Below, in pieces: positions 57,529-64,000 of a stretch of 64,000 nt of DNA. Position 1 is the first letter of the stretch. Each line of letters starts with the position of its first letter. The position numbers were made by a program, and so were the translations under genes. The stretch covers positions 1 through 64,000 of the IMG/VR virus record IMGVR_UViG_3300021963_000023; one strand, given 5' to 3'. This DNA is from a virus. The notes beneath the pieces were generated by a model. That model did not search any database, was not told where the DNA came from, and saw only the letters and a list, made by a program, of their open reading frames with translations.

Positions 57529-58137
57529 ATGAATAATCAACAACCAAGCGGTTTTAAAGAGTTATTAAACTCAATGATGAATAGAAGGTGGTTAATGACC
57601 TTAATTGTATTAATCACATTTATGTGCACTACATTTGGAATTTTAATTTCTATCCACGCAGAGGCAACTGTTGGACAGGAATGGAAAGAACTTATGTTAT
57701 TGTTATTAGGTGCTTTCATTGGTTCTTATGGTAAAATCATTGATTATTGGTTTAGTGATACCGATAAGGATAAGATGCTAGTGCAAAAGATGGATGAGGA
57801 AGATGGTGTTAGTTTAAGTAATACTGCAAATATGAAAGATTCTGAACCTAAACAATACTCACCTATTATTCCAGAAGCATTTCAAACAGATATCGAAAAG
57901 GTAAATGATACATTTAAACAAGTACCAACAACACAATCAAGGACCGGTATTGAAGTTGATGAAGATGGTGATGGGACTATGGATGGTATTGACTTCGATG
58001 GTGATGGTAAGATCGATGTATATTTCGCACACAGACAATGTCAACACGTTTGGGGAGATTCAGATGGGGATGGCGACCTAGAATGTCTGATATGTGGTAA
58101 AATAAAAGATCCTGAACCTGGCGAGGAAGAAGGATAA
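57529..58137 (+). CDS. Membrane protein with EF-hand-like calcium loops
   Basis: 202 residues. Two membrane helices (WLMTLIVLITFMCTTFGILI, then ELMLLLLGAFIGSYGKII) within the first 75 residues. The C-terminal part has repeated D-x-D-x-D-G loops (DEDGDGTMDG, DFDGDGKID, DSDGDGDLE) and a CxxC pair, a likely calcium/zinc-binding domain. It resembles dockerin-type loops of the secreted proteins upstream. Function unknown. Confidence 0.72.
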   Translation: MNNQQPSGFKELLNSMMNRRWLMTLIVLITFMCTTFGILISIHAEATVGQEWKELMLLLLGAFIGSYGKIIDYWFSDTDKDKMLVQKMDEEDGVSLSNTANMKDSEPKQYSPIIPEAFQTDIEKVNDTFKQVPTTQSRTGIEVDEDGDGTMDGIDFDGDGKIDVYFAHRQCQHVWGDSDGDGDLECLICGKIKDPEPGEEEG

Positions 58138-58167
58138 TAAAAATAATACGCGTAAAAATTTTAAAAT

Positions 58168-58455
58168 ATGGCAAGTTTTTTAAAAGAATTATTTAATGAC
58201 AATAACACAATTAACGAAAAATCAGTAGTTGGTTTTGCATCATTTGTTTGTATGGTTATAGCACTAGTTGTTGATTTAGTAACCGGGTACATGGGTAAAC
58301 CATTAGTAATAAACGAGTTCATTTTTGATGGCTTTTTAGTTATCACTCTTGGTTCTTTTGGTATCGCATCTGTTGATAAATGGATCAACAACAAAGGTGG
58401 TAAAAAAGAAGAAAGTGATAAAAAAGACGACGCACAAATTGAAATGGAGGGATAA
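58168..58455 (+). CDS. Small membrane protein, holin-like
   Basis: 95 residues. Two hydrophobic helices (GFASFVCMVIALVVDLVTGY and FDGFLVITLGSFGIASV) with an acidic/basic tail (KKEESDKKDDAQIEMEG). The topology fits a class II holin, and the endolysin in this window lacks a signal peptide. No homologue verified. Confidence 0.6.
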   Translation: MASFLKELFNDNNTINEKSVVGFASFVCMVIALVVDLVTGYMGKPLVINEFIFDGFLVITLGSFGIASVDKWINNKGGKKEESDKKDDAQIEMEG

Positions 58456-58473
58456 TAACTAAAAACAAAAAAA

Positions 58474-58701
58474 ATGACAAACTTTATAAATAAGGCTAAA
58501 AATATGATTTTTAGTTTAACACTTGTTCTTACAGGTACCTGGATACTATTTGCGCTTTCTTTCCAATTGTATGCAGTGTTTTTACAAGTAAGTGGACAAG
58601 AAGAAAAAATGACCAGAATATCTAATGAGATATCTTGGAGAGTTGATGGTACGTTTAAAAATAACCCAGATAATATCTGGTACGAAGGCCCTTCTAAGTA
58701 A
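58474..58701 (+). CDS. Small membrane protein
   Basis: 75 residues with one long hydrophobic segment (MIFSLTLVLTGTWILFALSF) and a polar C-terminus. It sits 18 nt after the previous small membrane gene and 21 nt before the CsgG-like gene. Unknown; a spanin or accessory. Confidence 0.6.
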   Translation: MTNFINKAKNMIFSLTLVLTGTWILFALSFQLYAVFLQVSGQEEKMTRISNEISWRVDGTFKNNPDNIWYEGPSK

Positions 58702-58722
58702 TTTAGGTTAAAAAATATAGAC

Positions 58723-59454
58723 ATGATACAAAAGATAAAAGCATTTGTAATTGGATTATTATTATGCACCTTTGCACAAGATATAATCGCACAAACAATC
58801 GGTAAAACAAAAACAGAAGATTACAAGGCCGATTTTGAAAAAAAGAAAGACATATCGGCTTACTTAGATTATGATGGCCCTCAAATACCAATTCAAATAT
58901 TAAAAGCAGGTATATCAGATGAAATATACGAAATGTATCCCGAATTAAAAGAAAAACGTGTTGGTTTAGGTGTTGCCAATATTTCTATGGAATACTTGGA
59001 GAATTTAAATAGATTTATTTTTACTGAGGATAAAACAGAAATAAAGAACCGTATGGTTAAACAGTTTCAAGCGTCACAATCAGGTATTTCAGAAGATAAA
59101 TTAGATGGCCGAGGTAAAATTAGATTAGCAAAATATTTTGTAACAATTGAGTGTTACGATTATTCAATATCTGAAGACGAAACGATTAATCTAAAAGACG
59201 GTATAAAAGATAATATGGTAACTCGTATAGGTCTTCAGGTTAGATTTACCGATGCGGAAACTGGAGCTATGTTTGGGGCGTCTGGATTAGGTGAAGCGAC
59301 AACAAGAAGAGAATTAACTCTTTTATCTGATGCAACGATCGACCCAATTAAATTCAATCAATCAACAATTTCAATTGCAACTAAAAAGGCCTTAGACATC
59401 GCTTGTGCAAATATTCTTGACAGAATGATTAAAAAGGGCGTTTTTACAAAATAA
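58723..59454 (+). CDS. CsgG-like exported lipoprotein-family protein
   Basis: 243 residues. Signal peptide (IKAFVIGLLLCTFAQDIIAQ), then GVANISMEYL and the RIGLQVRFTDAETGAMFGAS strand, with LTLLSDATIDPIKFNQ later: the pattern of CsgG, the curli export pore. CsgG forms an outer-membrane ring through which adhesins leave. The lipobox is not evident, so this is a soluble or membrane-associated relative. In this cluster it might export the lectin/dockerin-like proteins. Confidence 0.7.
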   Translation: MIQKIKAFVIGLLLCTFAQDIIAQTIGKTKTEDYKADFEKKKDISAYLDYDGPQIPIQILKAGISDEIYEMYPELKEKRVGLGVANISMEYLENLNRFIFTEDKTEIKNRMVKQFQASQSGISEDKLDGRGKIRLAKYFVTIECYDYSISEDETINLKDGIKDNMVTRIGLQVRFTDAETGAMFGASGLGEATTRRELTLLSDATIDPIKFNQSTISIATKKALDIACANILDRMIKKGVFTK

Positions 59455-59475
59455 TAATTATTTAAATAGTAGTAT

Positions 59476-59501
59476 AAAGGGGTTTAATTGCCCCTTTTTT
59501 T
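59476..59501 (+). terminator. Rho-independent terminator
   Basis: AAAGGGG/CCCCTTT hairpin with T7, after the CsgG-like gene and directly before a TATTTATA motif. Confidence 0.85.
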
Positions 59502-59502
59502 A

Positions 59503-59510
59503 TATTTATA
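59503..59510 (+). promoter_or_regulatory. TATTTATA motif (candidate late promoter)
   Basis: Immediately follows a terminator and lies 15 nt before ATG 59526. Confidence 0.48.
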
Positions 59511-59525
59511 ATAAAACGATAAAGT

Positions 59526-60341
59526 ATGAAAACGTTATTAATTACATTATTATTCATTCCAACTATTATGTTAGGACAGGTTTCATCTTGGAGAAGTAAT
59601 CCTCCTCAACCACAAAGAACTGAAACACCCAGAGTCCAACCAACAACCCCACAAAGAAATGATGTGAGTAGATGGAGAACACAAACAGAACCAATTAGAC
59701 CTGGTCAAGCTGTTCCACAACAACCATTGGTTAGAAGATGGAGAAGTAATGTGGCAAACCCATATGGCTACTATTGGGGAGATTGGGGTTGGTATCAACC
59801 GTTTCCTTACATTTGGTATGACGATTTTGGATGGAGACAAAGAAGTGTAGTTAGAATATATGAAAACGGTAAAAAAGATACAATTAGAAAAGAAACAGTT
59901 TACACATCTTTTGGTATTGGACATACAAATAATAAACAAGCCTCTTTTTGGGGCGCGGTAGGAGGTAAAAAAAGTTATTTTATTTTAGATTATACAATGT
60001 CATATGATATTGATCAAAATCAATATTATCCATACGGTACAATTAATGAGGTAGATTTCACACTAAGTAAAAACGATTTTATTAAACAAGGTGCTTTATA
60101 TCTTGGCGGAGGTAAAAGATTTGGTAAGTTAGGCGTTCATGGTATGATTGGATTTGGTAATGAGAATGTTAGATATCAAGGTAGAGACGCTCTTGGTGGT
60201 ATATCATTTCCAAAATCAAATTCAAATTTCACAACATTTAAAATTGGTATTATTAGAGACTTCAAATTTTTTACAATAAAATTAGATAGAGATCCAATAA
60301 GAAATTATAACCAAGTAAGTGTTGGTTTCCATAATAAGTAA
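59526..60341 (+). CDS. Outer-membrane-type protein with Trp-Arg repeats
   Basis: 271 residues. Signal peptide MKTLLITLLFIPTIMLGQ. A Pro/Gln-rich region carries three W-R repeats (SSWRSN, SRWRTQ, RRWRSN) and a Trp/Tyr-rich stretch (YGYYWGDWGWYQPFPY). The C-terminal half has barrel-like strands (LGGGKRFGKLGVHGMIGFG). Exported surface protein. It overlaps the next gene by one base. Confidence 0.74.
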   Translation: MKTLLITLLFIPTIMLGQVSSWRSNPPQPQRTETPRVQPTTPQRNDVSRWRTQTEPIRPGQAVPQQPLVRRWRSNVANPYGYYWGDWGWYQPFPYIWYDDFGWRQRSVVRIYENGKKDTIRKETVYTSFGIGHTNNKQASFWGAVGGKKSYFILDYTMSYDIDQNQYYPYGTINEVDFTLSKNDFIKQGALYLGGGKRFGKLGVHGMIGFGNENVRYQGRDALGGISFPKSNSNFTTFKIGIIRDFKFFTIKLDRDPIRNYNQVSVGFHNK

Positions 60342-61756
60342 TGAAAAAAATATTATTTTTTATTTTTATTTTTATTTCGATAAAGTCATTTGGCCAAACC
60401 TATACACAAACATTTATTGATAAATGTAGTGGGGAAAAAAAGGTTGCTACAACAACAATGATGAATGGTTATGCAACAGTATCTTTTTATAATCAAGTAA
60501 GGACATTTTCACCATTAGAGGTTCAGTCAGGGGTTGTACAAGCTTGGTTATTAACAACTAAGACCACTTATGAAGCAATTACATGTCCAGTAATAAATAA
60601 CCCCATTGTACAACAAACGGTAACAAATGCTGCGGCACAAACGGCAGCAAATGCAGCATCATCAGCAGCTAGTAGTGCAGCTGCGGCGGCTAGTAGTTCA
60701 GCAAGTTCTGCAGCTAGCAGTTCTGCAAGTAGTGCTGCAGCAAGTTCAGCGGCATCAACACCGCCACCTATAACACCACCACCAGCTAGTAGTAGTTCAA
60801 CGCCACCACCGGCTAGTAGTTCTTCTTCATCAAGTAGTTCTTCTTCATCAAGTAGTTCTTCATCTTCTAGTTCATCATCCTCATCAGAATCTAAAACAGA
60901 AACAAAAACAGAGGCTAAAACAGAATCTAAGTCTGAAAGTAAAAGTGAGTCAAAATCAGAAAGTAAAAGCGAGGAAAAAAAGGAAGAGTCTAAATCAGAA
61001 ACTAAGGAAGAAAAGAAAGAAGAATCTAAATCAGAAGAAAAGAAGGAGGAAGAAAAGAAAGAGGAAAAAAAAGAAGAGAAGAAAAAAGAAAAAGCTGTTG
61101 CATCAAACCCTATGTTGTTATCCTCCGATTTGTCCGTTATTGAATCACCAGATGGTAGATGGTTACAATCGGCAACAGTTGGTGTATCAAAATCTTCATT
61201 AATGGGTGATGAAAGTTATTCTGCCAACGCGGTAATCATGAGTGATTTAAAAACGTTTATTGTCAGTGGTGGATATACTAAAATGGATTTTTCTAGTGGT
61301 AAGTTAAAAGCAATACATTCATATTCAACAGCCTTTGCATATCTAAATGGGGTATACATGAATTTGATGGGGTATACATACATTAAGCCAACAACAAAAT
61401 ATGGTGTGTTTGGATATAACGTTGGTTTAATAAATTTACTTATTAAGAACTCTACAGGTGGATATGATCATAATATGTCATCATCTGTTGTTGGATTTTG
61501 GACAAAACCATATCAGTACAATAAAAAATTAAGTATTTCACCACAGGTATTTACTATGTTCGCGCCATTATCTTGGAATAGTGTTACGGGCGGATCAACA
61601 GTAAACAGAAGTGTTGGGTTTTTATTAGGTTCTTCTTTTGATTATAAAATAACAAAAAGATTTGGATTCACAATAAACTATAAATTAAGCGGTAACACAT
61701 CAGCAGGATCACCATTTTTAAGTAACTTTTTAATTGGATCAAGGATGATTTTATAA
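60341..61756 (+). CDS. Secreted protein with Ser and Lys/Glu low-complexity regions and C-terminal barrel
   Basis: 471 residues. Signal peptide (ILFFIFIFISIKSFGQ), a small N-terminal domain, Ala/Ser and poly-Ser regions (about 105-180), then a long Lys/Glu/Ser region (about 180-250). The C-terminal 215 residues form a barrel-like domain with an ITKRFGFTINYKL terminal motif shared with the gene at 55386. The low-complexity part would be a spacer between two domains. A terminator follows. Confidence 0.76.
   Translation: MKKILFFIFIFISIKSFGQTYTQTFIDKCSGEKKVATTTMMNGYATVSFYNQVRTFSPLEVQSGVVQAWLLTTKTTYEAITCPVINNPIVQQTVTNAAAQTAANAASSAASSAAAAASSSASSAASSSASSAAASSAASTPPPITPPPASSSSTPPPASSSSSSSSSSSSSSSSSSSSSSSSESKTETKTEAKTESKSESKSESKSESKSEEKKEESKSETKEEKKEESKSEEKKEEEKKEEKKEEKKKEKAVASNPMLLSSDLSVIESPDGRWLQSATVGVSKSSLMGDESYSANAVIMSDLKTFIVSGGYTKMDFSSGKLKAIHSYSTAFAYLNGVYMNLMGYTYIKPTTKYGVFGYNVGLINLLIKNSTGGYDHNMSSSVVGFWTKPYQYNKKLSISPQVFTMFAPLSWNSVTGGSTVNRSVGFLLGSSFDYKITKRFGFTINYKLSGNTSAGSPFLSNFLIGSRMIL
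60600..61090 (+). repeat. Low-complexity coding region
   Basis: Simple-sequence runs of Ser codons (TCA, TCT, AGT), then of Lys/Glu codons (AAA, GAA). Prone to length variation. Confidence 0.8.
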
Positions 61757-61761
61757 AATAA

Positions 61762-61792
61762 AAAAACCCTTGTAAAAACAAGGGCCTTTTTT
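61762..61792 (+). terminator. Rho-independent terminator
   Basis: CCCTTG/CAAGGG hairpin followed by CC and T6, ending the plus-strand envelope cluster. Confidence 0.8.
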
Positions 61793-61842
61793 GGCAAGAA
61801 ATGACTAAACGCACTCTCTATACGTTTATGATACAATATAAA

Positions 61843-62196
61843 TTATTTTTTATTTTTTGTCAAGCTTTTATACAAACTTATTATTTCAGAACATTTTTCA
61901 TAATCTTCTATATCTTCAAAATATGGGATTACATGATCAATAAGAATATCGGGATCTTTTTTAGATAATTGAAATTCTGTTTTCCAGTCCATTATCTCAC
62001 CTTTACTCAATAATAAGCTAGCATTAACAACAAATTTAATTTCTTTTTTTCTTGTTGTTATTAAATGTTTAAACGAATCAACAACACCACCATAAATTAA
62101 TGGTTTGTTTTTATCTAAAAAATCTTCAAAAGAGTTATATTTTCCAGTTACGTGAACATCAAGTGTTTCTGGTTCGTTGGTGTTAGTTGTTCTCAT
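61843..62196 (-). CDS. Unknown acidic protein
   Basis: 117 residues, Lys/Glu/Asp-rich and helical, with LDVHVTGKYNSFEDFLDKNK near the start and DIEDYEKCSEIISLYKSL near the end. The latter resembles the tail of the gene at 31766. It overlaps the RNA ligase gene by 14 nt. Unknown. Confidence 0.72.
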   Translation of the reverse strand: MRTTNTNEPETLDVHVTGKYNSFEDFLDKNKPLIYGGVVDSFKHLITTRKKEIKFVVNASLLLSKGEIMDWKTEFQLSKKDPDILIDHVIPYFEDIEDYEKCSEIISLYKSLTKNKK

Positions 62197-63430
62197 TTTT
62201 AAATGGTTTTGAGTATGTTGGGTATAATAATTTCCAAATAGTTTGTTTAGGGTTTATCGAATCTAACATGTTAAATAAAATATTAGAGTGCCTATATTGT
62301 TTTGCTCTTAAAGCAAAGTCTTTTCTACTTAAATTTCGACCATTTAAATTTTCAAATATTTCTCTATAATCTTTTTCTATGTTTTCAAATCTTACTGTTA
62401 AATCACGGGCGGTTTCTTTTACCCAATTATTAAATTCATCCGGCACCTTTTCAAGTAATTCATCGAATGGTTTATTGTCTTTTAGGTATTCCCAAATATC
62501 TCTATTCGAGATGTTTGTTAGGATTCTGTGTAGGCGAATGTATTCGTCACCTTTTATTTTCATTCGAAAGCCATTCTTAAATCTGATTACATACCCTTCT
62601 TTATCGTTACTAATCTCTTCTTTAAGTAAATCATATCCTTCTCCCCATGTTTTATATAGGGTAACAACATTAATGTTTAAATTTTTTATTAGATTTTTTA
62701 ATCTAATATCTTCATTATTATCGTTGTGTATATTAACCTCATCACCAGTTTTGGTGTGGATCATACCAAGTAAAATTAAATCTTCAAAATCATAGTTACA
62801 AACTATTCTGTTTTCTGGGTAAATAATTTCAAACAAATATGTGTAATCTTTTGCCAATCGATTGTAGTCATATTTCTCTAATAATTCTCGACCTTTAATT
62901 GCTTGTGGCGAAGTAAATGAACCACGTGTTGCTAATATCCATTCACCCTTTGTTTTTGGTGTTGGGTCATAATAAGTGTTATCAAAATCAGGTAAATTGT
63001 TTGGATCAAAGAATCTTTCCATACCCGTTTCATAATTGTTATTAAACCATATGTTATATCTTCTTTCATCAGTTAATTCTTCTTCATAATAAAAAAGAAT
63101 ACCTAATGAACCATCCATTTTTTCATATACCTCAAAATTTTCATTTGGTAAATCCTCAGGTTTATGTTCCTCATAATTGAAGAATTTCTTGAATGGTCTT
63201 GCAACAATTTCACCTTTAGTGTTTGTAACTAGCCCACGACATTGTATGGTAATATCATCCCATAGTCTCTCATATTGAACTCTTGGAGAATAATTCCAAA
63301 TAGTTAAATCAAGAGTCGGGTGAGTTTGTTTATGCAACAAACCATCTTTGTAATATTTTTCTAATGTTGCTAACACAGTTCTTGAAAGGATTTTTTGATG
63401 GAGGATAAAGAGTCTTGGTAAACGATTCAA
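62183..63430 (-). CDS. RNA ligase, T4 Rnl1-like
   Basis: 415 residues, near the 374 of T4 RNA ligase 1. The nucleotidyl-transferase motif I KMDGS places the catalytic Lys at 104; CRGLVTN lies 40 residues before it; WILATRGSF and YVIRFKNGFRMKIK correspond to motifs III/IIIa and IV/V. It should join RNA 5'-phosphate and 3'-OH ends using ATP. It lies next to a kinase gene, as in T4-like tRNA repair, where Rnl1 restores tRNA cut by host anticodon nucleases. Confidence 0.9.
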   Translation of the reverse strand: MNRLPRLFILHQKILSRTVLATLEKYYKDGLLHKQTHPTLDLTIWNYSPRVQYERLWDDITIQCRGLVTNTKGEIVARPFKKFFNYEEHKPEDLPNENFEVYEKMDGSLGILFYYEEELTDERRYNIWFNNNYETGMERFFDPNNLPDFDNTYYDPTPKTKGEWILATRGSFTSPQAIKGRELLEKYDYNRLAKDYTYLFEIIYPENRIVCNYDFEDLILLGMIHTKTGDEVNIHNDNNEDIRLKNLIKNLNINVVTLYKTWGEGYDLLKEEISNDKEGYVIRFKNGFRMKIKGDEYIRLHRILTNISNRDIWEYLKDNKPFDELLEKVPDEFNNWVKETARDLTVRFENIEKDYREIFENLNGRNLSRKDFALRAKQYRHSNILFNMLDSINPKQTIWKLLYPTYSKPFKNENN

Positions 63431-63443
63431 TAAACTTACTCAT

Positions 63444-63866
63444 TTACAATTTGATTTGAAACCTATTTTTCATTTGTTTGAGTTTGTCTTCCGGAACGTT
63501 GTGTATGTTTTTACTATCGTGCCTGTTTTCAACAATTAAAGTGTGAATTCGATATTTGTATCTTTCTGCCATTTCAAAATACGGTTCCATTTCCCACTCT
63601 TCAGTAAAAGTATTGGCAATAACAATTTTTGAAAATTCTAATTTCATTCTATCTGCACATATTTGTTGACAATTAATATGTGCCTCTTTAATTTTACTAG
63701 CATCAAAGTGGTAAACACCCTTATCATCAGTAAAATAATTGTCTGCAGAAATAATATCTGGTTTAGTCCCCTGATTTGAATGAAGTATTACTTCTGCCAA
63801 TGTCGTTTTACCGGCGCCTGGCAGTCCTCTTAGTAATATTACATCACCGACCCATTCTTTTTCCAT
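63444..63866 (-). CDS. Polynucleotide-kinase-like P-loop protein
   Basis: 140 residues. Walker A GLPGAGKT at 14-21, then SADNYF and ICADRMKLEFSKIVIANTFT. This is the short AAA_33 or Pnkp-kinase-like type. It lacks the phosphatase half of T4 Pnkp. It probably phosphorylates a 5' end for the ligase 14 nt downstream. A similar P-loop protein could instead be a small-metabolite kinase. Confidence 0.78.
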   Translation of the reverse strand: MEKEWVGDVILLRGLPGAGKTTLAEVILHSNQGTKPDIISADNYFTDDKGVYHFDASKIKEAHINCQQICADRMKLEFSKIVIANTFTEEWEMEPYFEMAERYKYRIHTLIVENRHDSKNIHNVPEDKLKQMKNRFQIKL

Positions 63867-63867
63867 G

Positions 63868-64000
63868 CTACTTATCTTTATTAATAATTACTTCCAATTT
63901 CTTAATTCTAACGTCTAAAGACTTCATTTCGTCTCTATAATGGTTTACAATTGAGAGGACCATTAATAACATTAAAATGGTAACCACAAATAAAATAAAG
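63868..64000 (-). CDS. Partial membrane-anchored coiled-coil protein
   Basis: The C-terminal 43 codons only; the gene continues beyond the right edge. A hydrophobic helix (FILFVVTILMLLMVLSIV) precedes a charged coiled coil (RDEMKSLDVRIKKLEVIINK). The stop lies one base from the kinase start, so it is in the same operon. Probably a spanin- or scaffold-like small protein. Confidence 0.6.
   Translation of the reverse strand, partial: FILFVVTILMLLMVLSIVNHYRDEMKSLDVRIKKLEVIINKDK

Noticed and set aside
58161-58769. Minus-strand frame of 202 codons
   Set aside because: It covers three plus-strand membrane genes that have proper spacing; its composition is that of an antisense shadow.
60945-61202. 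Arg/Lys-rich alternative frame
   Set aside because: It is a frame shift of the Lys/Glu repeat in the gene at 60341.

Overview
The window looks like part of a large tailed bacteriophage (T4-like or jumbo-sized) that infects a member of the Bacteroidota. The DNA is AT-rich. Most starts lack Shine-Dalgarno sequences. Several transcription units carry the Bacteroidota-type -7 box TAnnTTTG. There is an endolysin, a tmRNA, a near-complete tRNA array, RNA-repair enzymes and many short unknown genes. No terminase, capsid, tail or replication gene is visible, so the assignment rests on this accessory content.

Region 1 (1-38 kb) is dominated by proteins sharing short N-terminal heads of three kinds. 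Type A resembles 'xxIxITExQLxxLVxxIxxE'; type B resembles 'MKFKDILxxLLxE'; type C resembles 'MKQTLNEQVARIKAMMxLNE'. I count 27 genes with such a head and one with an A-like stretch at its C-terminus. Most heads end in a (L/I)-x-E tripeptide, the cleavage rule of T4-type prohead protease gp21, and type B resembles the capsid-targeting peptide of T4 internal proteins (MKTYQEFIAE). I infer that many are virion-internal proteins, packaged and probably ejected into the host. What follows the heads is varied: a protein-kinase-like fold, a 2H-phosphoesterase/HAD fusion, GNAT acetyltransferases, a C39-like protease, HExxH metalloproteases, an OmpA-like domain, zinc ribbons, and large proteins with a WCTAWG or MGHCG motif.

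Region 2 (17-33 kb, interleaved) holds the GH19 endolysin, a GIY-YIG-like protein, a P-loop protein, an exported DRGH-type nuclease, a DUF1599-like protein, an IMP dehydrogenase/GMP reductase and a run of four glycosyltransferase-type genes. Region 3 (38.5-43.8 kb) has two DUF2589-like genes, the tmRNA (minus strand), a metallophosphoesterase and more glycosyltransferase-like genes.

Region 4 (43.8-50.8 kb, minus strand) is an RNA locus. A unit of about 950 nt with its own promoter and terminator looks like a giant structured phage RNA of the GOLLD/ROOL kind. It is followed by 23 ordinary tRNAs covering every amino acid except valine, three tRNA-like elements with intact acceptor stems but abnormal bodies, structured spacers and a few small genes.

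Region 5 (50.9-61.8 kb, plus strand) is a run of signal-peptide, lipoprotein, outer-membrane-barrel, CsgG-like, lectin/dockerin-like and small membrane proteins, which suggests remodelling of the host envelope or a secretion or surface-display function. Region 6 (61.8-64 kb, minus strand) encodes a T4 Rnl1-like RNA ligase and a polynucleotide-kinase-like P-loop protein. With the tRNA array and the 2H-HAD protein these form a plausible RNA-repair set.

Two promoter styles appear: TAnnTTTG before RNA genes and a few others, and an 8-bp TATTTATA motif 3-30 nt before many starts, often directly after a terminator, which I take as a candidate late promoter.
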